Assembly (NCBI RefSeq): GCF_017302275.1
Contig: NZ_JAFLDR010000026.1
Span: forward strand, 1 to 58,150
From: Sulfuritalea sp.
GTDB taxonomy: Bacteria > Pseudomonadota > Gammaproteobacteria > Burkholderiales > Rhodocyclaceae
Direction: 5' to 3'
DNA length: 58,150 nucleotides
Shown: positions 1 through 8,586 of the stretch, in pieces
How the letters are laid out: each line of letters begins with the position of its first letter
Position numbering within the stretch: position 1 is the first letter of the stretch
Position numbers and translations under genes: made by a program
Notes under the pieces: generated by a model
What the model saw: only the letters and a program-made list of their open reading frames with translations
Told to the model about the DNA's origin: nothing
Database searches by the model: none

Positions 1-901
1 GCCACGGCGGCAGCGTGGTCGCGCAGGCGGGGACGGCCTCGCCGCAGCGGTCGGCGAAGCGGCAACCGATGTGGCGCACATCCGCCGCCGGCACGCTGCC
101 CGGTATCGTCGTCAGCCGGCCGCCGCGGCTCCCGGCGTCGGGCAAGGCCGCGAACAGGCGCACCGAGTAAGGATGGGCCGGCCGGGAAAAGAACGCCTCG
201 CGCGATGCCTCCTCGACCAGTTGCCCGGCATACATGACGCCGATGCGGTCGGCCATGCGCGCCACCACGCCGAGGTCGTGCGTGATCAGGAGCAGCGCCA
301 TGCCCTGCGTGCGGCGCAGTTCGTCCAGCAGGTCGAGCACCTGCGCCTGTATCGTCACGTCGAGCGCCGTGGTCGGCTCGTCGGCGATCAGGAGGCGCGG
401 CGAACCGGCCAGGGCGCTGGCGATCATCACCCGCTGGCGCAGGCCGCCCGAGAGCTGGAAGGGGAATTCGTCGAGACGGCGTTTCGGGTCGGGGATGCCG
501 ACCTGGTCCAGCAGTTCCTCGGCCCGCTCGCGCGCCGCCATGCCGCGCAACGGCGAGTGCAGTTCCAGCGCCTCGATGATCTGGCGCCCGACCGTGAGCA
601 CCGGATTGAGGCTGGTCGCCGGCTCCTGGAAGATCATGCCGATGCCGCCGCCGCGCATCTCGCGCATACCCGACTCGGGCAAGGCCAGCAGTTCGCGGCC
701 CTCGAAACTGACGCTGCCGCTGGCGACCTCCGCCGCAGCCGGCAAGAGGCGCATCAGGCCCAGCGCCGTCATCGACTTGCCGCAACCGGATTCGCCGAGC
801 AGCGCATAGCACTCGCCGGCGGCGATGTCGAAGCTGATGCCGTCGACCGGCCGCGCAGCCCCGATATGCACCGACAGGTCGCGTACCGAAATAATGCTCA
901 T
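1..901 (-). CDS. Peptide/nickel-type ABC transporter ATP-binding protein (C-terminus cut by window edge)
   Basis: About 300 residues are visible and the stop lies beyond base 1. The protein energises import by the two permeases encoded just upstream on the same strand. Visible motifs are Walker A GESGCGKS (residues 36-43), the Q-loop in IFQEP (near 92), signature LSGGLRQR (150-157) and Walker B LLIADEP (170-176). The C-terminal part keeps the HPYS segment and a Cys-containing tail typical of the DppD/OppD family, which usually runs to about 320-330 residues. The signature has LSGGLRQR where LSGGMRQR is usual. No substrate-binding protein is in the window, so the ligand (peptide, nickel or other) cannot be named. 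Confidence 0.93.
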   Translation of the reverse strand, partial: MSIISVRDLSVHIGAARPVDGISFDIAAGECYALLGESGCGKSMTALGLMRLLPAAAEVASGSVSFEGRELLALPESGMREMRGGGIGMIFQEPATSLNPVLTVGRQIIEALELHSPLRGMAARERAEELLDQVGIPDPKRRLDEFPFQLSGGLRQRVMIASALAGSPRLLIADEPTTALDVTIQAQVLDLLDELRRTQGMALLLITHDLGVVARMADRIGVMYAGQLVEEASREAFFSRPAHPYSVRLFAALPDAGSRGGRLTTIPGSVPAADVRHIGCRFADRCGEAVPACATTLPPW

Positions 902-973
902 GGCCTTATCTTCGCGTGAAACACAAGGATCGAGACCCCCCGTGATAAACGCGCGCAGCGCGCTAAACAATAA

Positions 974-989
974 CCCCCCGCGAGGGGGG
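974..989. repeat. GC-rich intergenic palindrome
   Basis: Six C, GCGA, six G, in the 166-bp gap between the ABC ATPase and its upstream permease gene. Similar GC-rich hairpins lie at 2522-2540, 12020-12039 and 13171-13189, all inside transporter operons, so it looks like one member of a dispersed palindrome family rather than a terminator (no T-run). Confidence 0.6.
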
Positions 990-1067
990 AAGGGGGGCGG
1001 GCGACCAATTGGCTTTTCGCGTGTTCCATCTGCGGCGGATGTCGCTGTGCAGGATGAGCGTCAATAC

Positions 1068-2444
1068 TCATGCCGACGCCCTCGGATCGAAGGCGTCGCG
1101 CACGGCGTCGGCGAACAGGTTGGCGGCCAGCACCAGGGCGAACATGAAGCTGAAGGCCGCCGCCAGCGACCACCAGACCATGGGTTCGCGCGCCAGTTCC
1201 ATGCGAGCCGTGTTGATCATGGTGCCGAAGGAAATCGTGCTCGGATCGACGCCGACGCCGACATAGGACAGCACGGCTTCGGCCAGCACCAGGCCGGAGA
1301 AATCCATGACCAGCGCGATCAGCACGATGTGCATCAGGTTGGGCAGGATGTGGCGGCGCATGATGGCGAAGCGCCCCACCCCGAAGGCCTGCGCCGCCTG
1401 GACGAATTCCAGTTCGCGCAGCTTCAGCGTCTCGCCGCGCAAGAGGCGCGCAACCCCGGTCCAACTGGTCATGCCGAGGATCAGGCACAGTGCCAGCAGG
1501 CGCGCATCGGCACGCTCGGCCGAGGTGGCGAACCATTCCGGGTGGGTGTCGATGATCACCTGCATCATCAGCACCGCCGCCGCGATCAGCAGGACGCCGG
1601 GGATGGAACTCAGCGTGGTGTAGAGGTACTGGATCACGTCGTCGACCCAACCGCCGACGTAGCCGGCGAGGATGCCGAGCAGCACGGCCAGCGGCAGCAT
1701 CACCAGCGTGGTCAGCGTGCCGATCAGGAGGCCGGTGCGGATGCTCTTGAGCGAGAGGTAGAGCACGTCCTGGCCGACCTTGTCGGTGCCGAAGACGTGG
1801 TAGCCGCCACCCAGTGAAATGGCGATGCCGAGCAGCAGCAGGATCGGCAGCAGGGTGAGAACCACGGGACGAATCGCCGTCCCGCCGGCGCCGACTTTCA
1901 GCATTTCGATCACTTCGACGCCGCGCAGCCGGCACCACGCGGCAACCAGCAGCAGCCAGACGACTAGCCCGCCGGCACAGCCGCGCGAGACGCGCACGGC
2001 GATGTCGAATTCGTGGCCGGAGAGATCCTTGCCCAGATGCGCGCCACCGTGCTTCAGGCGCGGAAACTCGCGCTGCGCCGAATCCGCCAGCGCCTCCTTG
2101 GAGTAAAGATGCGTCGCCAGCGGCGCCGAATAGGTCTTCTCGCCGCGCGACCGCATGCCCGCCAGCAGGGCATCGAGCGCCGAATGCACCTCCACGGCGT
2201 AACGCACCGGCTCGCCCGGTTTGACGTCGAGCCGCGCGCGGTAATGCAGCGAATCGAGCAGGCCGACCACGATGAAGGCGGCCAGCACCGTCGCCGCCGC
2301 CATCGCCACGGGGTCGCGCGCGACGCGGCCCCAGGCCGCGCGCAGTGCCTCCTGCCGCCGCGCCCAAAACGCCAGCGCGAAAATCGCCGCGAACAGCACG
2401 AACAGCAGCGCGTCCGACCAGAGCAATACGGGCTGGAAGCTCAC
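1068..2444 (-). CDS. ABC transporter permease, DppC/OppC-like with long N-terminal extension
   Basis: 458 residues. The C-terminal half is a BPD_transp_1 permease domain with an EAA-type loop (QAAQAFGVGRFAIMRRHILP) that should dock on the ATPase. The first 190 or so residues carry two or three membrane segments and a periplasmic stretch, making the protein much longer than an ordinary DppC (about 300). I chose the GTG at 2444 because GGAGGG lies just upstream; a TTG eight codons earlier is possible. Codons around 1875-1898 contain a copy of the dispersed 23-nt repeat, read here as KVGAGGTA between two membrane segments. It is the second permease of the operon; function assigned by family only. 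Confidence 0.9.
   Translation of the reverse strand: MSFQPVLLWSDALLFVLFAAIFALAFWARRQEALRAAWGRVARDPVAMAAATVLAAFIVVGLLDSLHYRARLDVKPGEPVRYAVEVHSALDALLAGMRSRGEKTYSAPLATHLYSKEALADSAQREFPRLKHGGAHLGKDLSGHEFDIAVRVSRGCAGGLVVWLLLVAAWCRLRGVEVIEMLKVGAGGTAIRPVVLTLLPILLLLGIAISLGGGYHVFGTDKVGQDVLYLSLKSIRTGLLIGTLTTLVMLPLAVLLGILAGYVGGWVDDVIQYLYTTLSSIPGVLLIAAAVLMMQVIIDTHPEWFATSAERADARLLALCLILGMTSWTGVARLLRGETLKLRELEFVQAAQAFGVGRFAIMRRHILPNLMHIVLIALVMDFSGLVLAEAVLSYVGVGVDPSTISFGTMINTARMELAREPMVWWSLAAAFSFMFALVLAANLFADAVRDAFDPRASA
1875..1898 (-). repeat. Dispersed 23-nt repeat, copy 1
   Basis: Reads AAAGTCGGCGCCGGCGGGAC followed by GGCG on the minus strand. It lies inside the DppC-like permease gene and is translated in frame as KVGAGGTA. 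One of nine copies found by eye in this window. Confidence 0.75.
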
Positions 2445-2521
2445 GCGCCCTCCGCCGGGCCGCCCCAAGGAGGGCGCATTGTTTCAACCGAAAGCCGCGC
2501 CAGCGGCTGCACCGTCGTTAT

Positions 2522-2540
2522 CCCCTTCCGTGGGAAGGGG
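2522..2540. repeat. GC-rich intergenic palindrome
   Basis: CCCCTTCC and GGAAGGGG arms around a 3-nt loop, in the gap between the two permease genes. Same class as the hairpin at 974-989. Confidence 0.55.
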
Positions 2541-2556
2541 GCTAGGGGGAAGGTCG

Positions 2557-3534
2557 TCATTGCAGCCTCACCCGCGGATCGGCCAGGGTGTAGGAAATGT
2601 CGGTCAGCAGCAGGCCGACGATGTAGAGCACCGAGCCGATGAAGACCATGGAGCGCACCACGGCGAAGTCCTGCGCGTTGATGGCGTCGATGGTGTAGCT
2701 GCCCAGGCCCGGGATGCCGAAGAAGGATTCGGTCAGCAGGCTGCCCATGAACAGCGTCGGGATCACCACCACCACGCCGGTCAGGATCGGGATCATGGCG
2801 TTGCGCAGCACGTGGCGGAACAGCACCACGCGTTCCGGCAGGCCCTTGGCGCGCGCGGTGCGCACGTAGTCGCGGGTGATCTCTTCGAGGAAGATGGTGC
2901 GATACCAGCGAGTTGATGCGCCGATGCCGCCGAAGACGCCGATGATCACCGGCAGGATGAGGAATTTCGCCGCGTCCAGCCCGCCGCCGTAGCCGGATAT
3001 GGGCGCGAGATGCCAGACCTTGGACACCAGCCACTGGCCGCCGATGATGTAGAACAGGCCGGAAATCGACATCATAGCCACGCACAGCACGACGCCGGCG
3101 AAATCCAGCGTCGTGGCGCGGAAGAAGACCAGCAGCAGGGCAAACGAGATCGCCACGAAAAGACCGAGGACGAAGGTCGGCACAGCGATGGCGAGGCTGG
3201 GCCCCATGCGCGTGGTGATTTCGCGCGCGATGTCGCGGCCGTCGTCGGCACGGCCGAAATCGCCGACGAACATGCGCACCGACTTGGCGAACAGGATGGT
3301 GTCGGTCACCGCCGCGCTGCCCCCGGCCTTGGCGTTCCACAGCAGGGGCTTGTCGTAGCCGCGCTCGGCCTTCCACTTCTCGATCGCCTCGGGCGTCACG
3401 CGTTTGACGCCGAGCTGCATGCGCGCCATGTCGTCCGGCGTATTGACCACGAAGAAAAGCGCGAAGGTGAGCAGGTTCACCCCGATCAGGATCGGGATCG
3501 CGTAAAGCAGGCGGCGGATGATGTAGGCGAGCAT
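2557..3534 (-). CDS. ABC transporter permease, DppB/OppB-like
   Basis: 325 residues. The N-terminus MLAYIIRRLLYAIPILIGV is the hallmark first membrane helix of DppB/OppB/YejB permeases; it is followed by a periplasmic segment and a five- or six-helix BPD_transp_1 domain. The EAA loop is TARAKGLPERVVLFRHVLRN, and the C-terminus keeps the LADPRVRL ending of the family. It forms the inner-membrane channel with the longer permease downstream. It starts only 4 bp after the stop of the YdjM-like gene, so the transporter is probably co-transcribed with the upstream membrane genes. Confidence 0.93.
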   Translation of the reverse strand: MLAYIIRRLLYAIPILIGVNLLTFALFFVVNTPDDMARMQLGVKRVTPEAIEKWKAERGYDKPLLWNAKAGGSAAVTDTILFAKSVRMFVGDFGRADDGRDIAREITTRMGPSLAIAVPTFVLGLFVAISFALLLVFFRATTLDFAGVVLCVAMMSISGLFYIIGGQWLVSKVWHLAPISGYGGGLDAAKFLILPVIIGVFGGIGASTRWYRTIFLEEITRDYVRTARAKGLPERVVLFRHVLRNAMIPILTGVVVVIPTLFMGSLLTESFFGIPGLGSYTIDAINAQDFAVVRSMVFIGSVLYIVGLLLTDISYTLADPRVRLQ

Positions 3535-3538
3535 CGAA

Positions 3539-4570
3539 CTAGCGGACGGCGGTCAGGTCGCGGCCCAGCAGCATGGCCAAAAAATCGCGTCGCATCGCGG
3601 GTGAGAATTCGTGGCGGCTGACGAACTCCGTCGCCGCGCCGGGACCGCGCCATTGCAGGCCCCAGATCGGCGCGATGACGGTAGGCTGCATCGCGTAGCG
3701 CGCGTCGCCGACGAAACCGGGATGCCGGCGGTCGAGCACCAGGAAGCCGTCGGAGAAGGCCCGGAAGCGCTCGATGTCGCCCAGGCGGCGCGCGTCGCCC
3801 GCCGCCACCGCCTGCGCCGCGGCCATGTCGAACAGCGGCGCCGATTCTCCCGGGTAGTGGCGCAGCGTCGGCCCGAGGTGGAAGGCATCGACCTGCACCC
3901 GGCCGTCATGCACGTACAGCGCGCGCCACAGCAGCAGGTTGGCCATCGACGGCTTGACCGAAAGTTGCGTCGCCTGGTGGCCGCGCGCCTGCACCAGGGC
4001 CAGCGCCGCCGCCTCGCCGCGCTGCTGCTGCATGAAACTGAATCCGAAATAGGCCATGCCCAGCGCGAGGCCCCAGGCCACCGCCTTCGATTTCGGATCG
4101 CGCAGGAAGAAATACAGCGGCAGCGCCAGCAGCAGCGTGAATACCGGATCGACCACGGCGATCAGGTTCCAAGCCTCTCGCCGCTGCAGCACGGGCAGCC
4201 AGAGGTAGGTGCCGTAACTGGTGCAGGCATCGAGCAGCGGATGCGCGAAGTAGGCGACGAAGCTGCAGAGGTAGAGCCGCCAGAAACCCATGCGTCGCCG
4301 CAGCAGCGGCCACAGCAACAGCGTCGCTACCAGCGCGCCCACCGGCACGAAGGCCAGCGCATGGGTGAAATGGCGGTGGTAGTCGAGCACCAGCAGCGCG
4401 TCGGCGCCGCTCTGGATCAGGGCATCCGCATCGGGCAGCACGCCCGCCGCGGCGCCGGCGATGGCGGCCGTACGCCGTAGCGCCAGCGCCGACTCCTGGC
4501 CACGGTGGCGAAGCGAAACGACGCCGCTGGCCAATGCGGCGCCCATGACGGCATGAGTCAGGGTATCCAT
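3539..4570 (-). CDS. Membrane-bound metal-dependent hydrolase, YdjM/DUF457 family
   Basis: 343 residues starting MDTLTHAVMG. Family features are the N-terminal THA motif, the PDAD motif, the HRHFTHA motif and HPLLDACTSYGTYLWLPV. These His/Asp residues are thought to bind metal at the membrane face. Several hydrophobic helices follow, then a soluble C-terminal domain of about 130 residues with no motif I recognise. An upstream extension of the frame lacks a matching start. It sits 19 bp after the next upstream gene and 4 bp before the permease gene, so it belongs to the same minus-strand run. Substrate unknown; E. coli YdjM is LexA-regulated, but no SOS box was seen here. Confidence 0.85.
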   Translation of the reverse strand: MDTLTHAVMGAALASGVVSLRHRGQESALALRRTAAIAGAAAGVLPDADALIQSGADALLVLDYHRHFTHALAFVPVGALVATLLLWPLLRRRMGFWRLYLCSFVAYFAHPLLDACTSYGTYLWLPVLQRREAWNLIAVVDPVFTLLLALPLYFFLRDPKSKAVAWGLALGMAYFGFSFMQQQRGEAAALALVQARGHQATQLSVKPSMANLLLWRALYVHDGRVQVDAFHLGPTLRHYPGESAPLFDMAAAQAVAAGDARRLGDIERFRAFSDGFLVLDRRHPGFVGDARYAMQPTVIAPIWGLQWRGPGAATEFVSRHEFSPAMRRDFLAMLLGRDLTAVR

Positions 4571-4589
4571 GCGCGGATGATAGAGCCTC

Positions 4590-5273
4590 TCAGGTCGAAT
4601 TTCCGCCGCCATCCGCAGGCGGTTTGCCGGCAAGACGGCCGAGCAGTCCCCTGGCCTTCTGGCGCGCGATGAATGCCTCGTTGCGCGGCCAGGCACCGGT
4701 GGTCCAGCGCGCACGGAGGGCGGCACCGGCGCCGCCGACCAGGGCCATCACCAGCAGCAGGACGATGAAAGGCGCGAGGCTGGCGACGACCAGCCATTCC
4801 GCGGCCTTCATCCATCGCGCCAGGCGCGGCGGTCCGCCCAGCGCCTTTTGCAGCAATGCGACGGTCGCGTAACAGACGAAAGCATCGACGACGAGGGCGC
4901 CGAAGCCGAAAGGTAGGCGGCAGGCCAGCCCGGAAACGTCGGCAGCCCCCGACAGCCAGGGCAGGGAAAAGCTGCCGGCACAGGCGCGCTCGCCGGCGCC
5001 GAAGGCGACCCAGTTGCCGATGGCCGCCAGGCCCGCCGCCGCCAGGACACCGAACAGGCCACCAGCCAGCGGCGCCTGCGGGCCGGCGATGAGTGCCGCG
5101 CCGCCTGCCGCGAAAATGCCGCCGGCGACGAACCCGATCCAGGGCGGACCGTTGATGTCCTCTTGCCGCAGCGGTCCGACGTCGAAAGCAGCCAGCATCG
5201 GCAGGATGCCGGCCGCGATCAGCAGCAGGCCGAGCAGATGCGCGGTGCCAGGCGTCAGTTGCTGCCGGTCCAT
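4590..5273 (-). CDS. Hypothetical integral membrane protein
   Basis: 227 residues from MDRQQLTPGTAHLLG. About five or six hydrophobic segments are visible (LLGLLLIAAGILPML, WIGFVAGGIFAAGGAAL, LFGVLAAAGLAAIGNWVA and two near the C-terminus around LVVDAFVCYATVALL and LVVASLAPFIVLLLVMALV). A short basic tail (RQKARGLLGRLAGKPP) probably faces the cytoplasm. Four residues are Cys, two of them in the central periplasmic loop. The frame is open 48 codons further upstream, but the Met at 5273 precedes the first membrane helix directly. I do not recognise the family. Confidence 0.7.
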   Translation of the reverse strand: MDRQQLTPGTAHLLGLLLIAAGILPMLAAFDVGPLRQEDINGPPWIGFVAGGIFAAGGAALIAGPQAPLAGGLFGVLAAAGLAAIGNWVAFGAGERACAGSFSLPWLSGAADVSGLACRLPFGFGALVVDAFVCYATVALLQKALGGPPRLARWMKAAEWLVVASLAPFIVLLLVMALVGGAGAALRARWTTGAWPRNEAFIARQKARGLLGRLAGKPPADGGGNST

Positions 5274-5326
5274 GATGTCGCCGCTTCGGCGCCGATCGCC
5301 TGCGCGCGCCGGGAATGCGTACGCGC

Positions 5327-5620
5327 CTACTTGAACTTGTAAAAGGCCTGGTTCAGCCAGGCGGCGACGTGTTCCTCGTCTTCCGGGAACCAACTGGCAT
5401 TGGTCTGCGTGCTGCATACGGCGACACGCTGCCGCAGCGCCGTCGCGCTGTTGATCAGGCGCGGCTTGCGCGTGTACATGCCGGAACCGTCACCGCCCAG
5501 CAGCTTGACGTGGCAGGCCACGCACTGCTTGTCGTGCAGCGGTTTGCCCAGTTTCGGGTCACCCGCGGCCTGTGCCGGGAGCGCGATCAGGATGCACAAC
5601 AGGGATAGCGTGTAACGCAT
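5327..5620 (-). CDS. Small periplasmic c-type cytochrome
   Basis: 97 residues: signal peptide MRYTLSLLCILIALPAQAA, then one haem-binding CVACH motif near residue 33. The likely distal Met ligand is in GSGMYTRKPR. The C-terminus is aromatic and basic. It is a single-haem protein, probably a soluble electron carrier in the periplasm. It is in the same orientation as the membrane proteins downstream. Its redox partner cannot be told from the sequence; none of the neighbours is an oxidoreductase that would pair with it obviously. Confidence 0.88.
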   Translation of the reverse strand: MRYTLSLLCILIALPAQAAGDPKLGKPLHDKQCVACHVKLLGGDGSGMYTRKPRLINSATALRQRVAVCSTQTNASWFPEDEEHVAAWLNQAFYKFK

Positions 5621-5651
5621 GGCATTGCTCCCGAAATTGCCGCTTGTTCGC

Positions 5652-5903
5652 CTATTGCAGGTAGCTGATCTCCATCTGCGAATCGAGCCCGGTCACCATG
5701 TCGAGGATTTCCTCGGTGAATTCCTCGTCCTCGTCGCTCCAGGTGGCGTCCGGCGCATTCGAGACCGTGACCAGCGGCGTGATGTCAAAATCGACGAAGC
5801 GATCGCCGACCTTGAGCACGAAAATGCCGGAGGAATGCTCGACCAGCTCCCAGTCGTCGGGAATTTCCAGTTCCGCATTGAGTTGCAGCGACAGCTTTTT
5901 CAT
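5652..5903 (-). CDS. Hypothetical small acidic protein
   Basis: 83 residues from MKKLSLQLNAELEIPDDWEL. The start at 5903 is supported by GGAG six bases upstream; the frame is open to 5936 but the upstream ATG lacks a site. The protein is strongly acidic (DEDEEFTEEILDM) with no signal peptide or membrane helix, so it should be cytoplasmic. Alternating polar and hydrophobic residues suggest a small beta-rich fold. Not recognised; probably lineage-restricted. Confidence 0.7.
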   Translation of the reverse strand: MKKLSLQLNAELEIPDDWELVEHSSGIFVLKVGDRFVDFDITPLVTVSNAPDATWSDEDEEFTEEILDMVTGLDSQMEISYLQ

Positions 5904-5995
5904 TTCGATCTCCGGCACAAGTAACAATACGCGCATCCTAAAGCATCGCGCCGCGACGCGATAGGATAACGAACCAACTTTCGACCGCCGCCGCC

Positions 5996-6925
5996 ATGAT
6001 CAACCCGCTCCTGCTGCTGGACAACGCTGCCGTGCGCCGCCACCTCTCGCTCGACGCCCTGCTGCCCGCCATCGCGCAGGCCCTGATGGACCTTTCCGCC
6101 GGGCGCGTGGTGCAGCCCATGCGCACCGTGCTGGAGCTTGCCGAACCGGGCAGCCTGCTCTTCGTCAAGCCGGCGCGCACCGCGGGCGCGCTGGCGACCA
6201 AGCTGATCACCCAGGTGCCGGGCAATCGCGCGCGCGGCCTGCCGACCATGATCGCCACCCTGATCCTTCTCGATCCGGCCACCGGCGTGCCGCTGGCGGT
6301 GATGGATGCGACCTGGCTGACCGAACTGCGCACCGCCGCCGTGTCGGCCGTGGCCACGCGCGCCTTGCGCGACGGCAGTCCTAAGCGTCTGGCCATCCTC
6401 GGCTCGGGCGCGCTGGCGCGCAGCCACGCGCTGGCGCTGAGCGCCGTCGTGCCGCTGGCCGACATCCGCCTCTGGAGCCCGACCCGCGCCCATGCCGAGC
6501 GCTGTGCCGCCGAGATCGGCGGCATTGCCTGCCCCGATGGCGAATCCGCGGTGCGCGACGCCGACCTCGTGGTCACCGTCACCAATTCCAGCACGCCGGT
6601 GCTGCGGGGCCGCTGGCTCAAGCCCGGCGCGCTGGTGCACGCGGTGGGCGCGCCACGCCCCACCTGGCGCGAACTGGACGACGAAGCGATGCGCAACTAC
6701 GTAATCGCCGACCATCGCCGCGCAGCGGACACCGAGTCCGGCGACGTGATCCTTTCTGGCGCAACCGTACAGTGCGAGATCGGCGAGGTCCTCGCCGGCA
6801 CGGTTCAGGTACCCGCTGGCACGACTGTGATCTTCAAGGCCCTGGGCCAGGCGGTGGAAGATGCCGTGGCGGCGCAACTGGTGTATGCCGCGGCGACCGG
6901 CAACGGGGCGCCGGCCAGGGCCTGA
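5996..6925 (+). CDS. Ornithine cyclodeaminase / mu-crystallin family protein
   Basis: 309 residues. It has the family's N-terminal substrate domain (GRVVQPMRTVL, then KLITQVPGNRARGLPT) and a Rossmann domain with GSGALARSHALAL near residues 137-149 for NAD(P). The arginine in TELRTAAVSAVATRAL is the usual substrate-binding signature. Members reduce or deaminate amino and imino acids (ornithine, alanine, delta-1-pyrroline carboxylates), so the exact substrate is open. It is divergent from the small acidic gene to its left and convergent with the gene to its right, so it is probably a single-gene unit. Confidence 0.88.
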   Translation: MINPLLLLDNAAVRRHLSLDALLPAIAQALMDLSAGRVVQPMRTVLELAEPGSLLFVKPARTAGALATKLITQVPGNRARGLPTMIATLILLDPATGVPLAVMDATWLTELRTAAVSAVATRALRDGSPKRLAILGSGALARSHALALSAVVPLADIRLWSPTRAHAERCAAEIGGIACPDGESAVRDADLVVTVTNSSTPVLRGRWLKPGALVHAVGAPRPTWRELDDEAMRNYVIADHRRAADTESGDVILSGATVQCEIGEVLAGTVQVPAGTTVIFKALGQAVEDAVAAQLVYAAATGNGAPARA

Positions 6926-6935
6926 CGCCCAGCGC

Positions 6936-7703
6936 TCAATGCGCGCGCCGCGCGCGCTGCCAGGCAACCACTGCCTGGTTGGCGTGGGCGAACATCGGCT
7001 CCGAGATTTCGCGCGGCAGGTTCTGGCGCAGGGCCGTGAACAGCGCCGCATTGGTTTCGCGCGCCTGTTCCGTGCTCGCCGCCGCATCGCTCAGGCAGCG
7101 CAACTGGATGTGCGCCAGGGTATCCGCCGCCAGGCGCCAGCCCAGCAGCGGCATGCGCTGCACCAGCCCCACCAGCATGCCGCCCAGCGCAGCGAGGATG
7201 GGCGCCGCGTCGTCGGCGTCGTCGCAGGCGATCATGGCGTGCCACAACGCCATGTGAATGTTGCGCCGCAGTTCCATCTTGAAATCGACGGCGTCGCACT
7301 CGGCCTGCTCGATGGCCGCATGCATGCGCTGGAAGCGGGCGTCCGCGGCCGCGTCGAGGCCGTTGCGCAGGCCGCCGAGCAGGACGCTGACGGCCGGCAG
7401 CGCGGCGAGCTCGAACGCCTGCACATAGGCCAGCCCCCACTGGTCGATGCCGCCCACCAGCAGGGCCAGGCGCAGCGCCCGCGCGTCGTCGTCGGCTGCG
7501 GCACGCGCCCAGTTTCCGGCGCGCGCACCCAGCTCCAGCAGCGCCGCATGCAGCGCGGCCTCATCGCCTTCCATGCTCAGGCGAAAGATGCGCGTGAAGG
7601 CATCCTGCGCCATGCGTGCGGCCAGGCGCTGCACTTCGGGATCGACCAGCGCGGCCAATCCATCATTGGGCGGCGTGAAAGCGCCGCTGGCGTCGGGTGA
7701 CAT
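6936..7703 (-). CDS. Hypothetical cytoplasmic protein
   Basis: 255 residues, mostly alpha-helical and rich in Ala and Leu, without a signal peptide or membrane helix. Acidic runs (DDDARA, CDDADDAAP) and helices such as FKMELRRNIHMALWHAMIA suggest a helical bundle or repeat fold. It converges with the ornithine cyclodeaminase gene 10 bp away and diverges from the DUF188 gene. Not recognised; coding potential is supported by length, codon use and a clean ATG. Confidence 0.72.
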   Translation of the reverse strand: MSPDASGAFTPPNDGLAALVDPEVQRLAARMAQDAFTRIFRLSMEGDEAALHAALLELGARAGNWARAAADDDARALRLALLVGGIDQWGLAYVQAFELAALPAVSVLLGGLRNGLDAAADARFQRMHAAIEQAECDAVDFKMELRRNIHMALWHAMIACDDADDAAPILAALGGMLVGLVQRMPLLGWRLAADTLAHIQLRCLSDAAASTEQARETNAALFTALRQNLPREISEPMFAHANQAVVAWQRARRAH

Positions 7704-7771
7704 GTCGCTAGGATACCGTCCTCGCGTCCCGCGGGGACATAATTGGGGTTCCCAAAACCAAAACCCGCATT

Positions 7772-8227
7772 ATGCAGATCTGGGTCGATGCCGACGCCTG
7801 TCCCGGCGTGATCAAGGAAATCCTGTTCCGCGCCGCCACGCGCCATGCGCTGGCCGTCATCCTCGTCGCCAACCAGATGCTGCGCGTGCCACACTCGCCG
7901 CACATCCGCGCGGTGCAGGTGCCCAGGGGCTTCGACGTGGCCGACAGCTACATCGTCGAACAGGCGGCGGCCGGCGACCTGGTGATCACCGCCGACATTC
8001 CGCTGGCGGCGCTGGTGATCGACAAGCAGGCCTTCGCCATCAATCCGCGCGGCGAGCTGTATAGCGCGGAGAACATCCGCCAGTTGCTGGACATGCGCAA
8101 TTTCATGGACACCCTGCGCAGCAGCGGCGTCAACACCGGCGGCCCACCCGCCTTCAGCCACGCCGACCGGCAGTATTTCGCCAACCAGCTCGACCGCTTC
8201 ATCGCGCGGCGACCCAAGCCGGCCTGA
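7772..8227 (+). CDS. YaiI/YqxD family protein (DUF188)
   Basis: 151 residues, the usual family length. [18 protein letters not shown] is the signature N-terminus, with acidic residues that form the likely metal-binding site of this PIN/NYN-like fold. [25 protein letters not shown] and [10 protein letters not shown] are the other conserved blocks. A nuclease-like role is inferred from the fold; the cellular function is unknown. The stop is followed within 14 bases by a copy of the 23-nt repeat. Confidence 0.93.
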   Translation: MQIWVDADACPGVIKEILFRAATRHALAVILVANQMLRVPHSPHIRAVQVPRGFDVADSYIVEQAAAGDLVITADIPLAALVIDKQAFAINPRGELYSAENIRQLLDMRNFMDTLRSSGVNTGGPPAFSHADRQYFANQLDRFIARRPKPA

Positions 8228-8240
8228 AGCGGCAACGATG

Positions 8241-8265
8241 CGCCGTGTCGCCGGCGCCGACTCTT
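8241..8265 (-). repeat. Dispersed 23-nt repeat, copy 2
   Basis: On the minus strand it reads AAGAGTCGGCGCCGGCGACA followed by CGGCG. It is intergenic, between the DUF188 and S4-domain genes. Confidence 0.8.
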
Positions 8266-8343
8266 GATCTGGCACATGGCACGGGGCGAGCGGGGCGAAA
8301 ACCCCGGCGACTATAATCGCGGCTTCCCCGCCCATTCCCCTCC

Positions 8344-8586
8344 ATGCAACGCTTCCAGCTCCAGGGCGAGTTCATCGAACTCAACGTCCTCCTCAAACTG
8401 CTCGCGCTGGCCCCTTCCGGCGGCGCCGCCAAGGCCATGATCGCGGGCGGAACCGTGATGGTGGACGGCGCGGTGGAGACGCGCATCCGGCGCAAGCTGC
8501 GCGCCGGGCAGACGGTGCGCATCGGCGAGCAACGCATCGGCATCGCGGCGGCGGCCGCCTCGAGCGGGGGGAAGGCAGACCAATGA
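8344..8586 (+). CDS. S4-domain RNA-binding protein, YbcJ-like
   Basis: 80 residues. The S4 fold is visible in FIELNVLLKLLALAPSGGAAKAMI, then GGTVMVDGAVETRIRRKLRAG, the usual turn-and-basic-strand layout that binds RNA. Short stand-alone S4 proteins of this type associate with ribosome or tRNA metabolism. It overlaps the start of the downstream GTPase gene by 4 bases (ATGA), which implies translational coupling and fits a shared role in ribosome assembly. Confidence 0.9.
   Translation: MQRFQLQGEFIELNVLLKLLALAPSGGAAKAMIAGGTVMVDGAVETRIRRKLRAGQTVRIGEQRIGIAAAAASSGGKADQ

Noticed and set aside
71-919. Long plus-strand open frame over the ABC ATPase gene
   Set aside because: It mirrors the minus-strand ATPase with clear motifs, and has no family features.
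4450-4480. GGCGCCGGCGAT in the YdjM-like gene as a repeat copy
   Set aside because: Only the central 12 bases match; explained by codons for Ala/Gly in this GC-rich genome.
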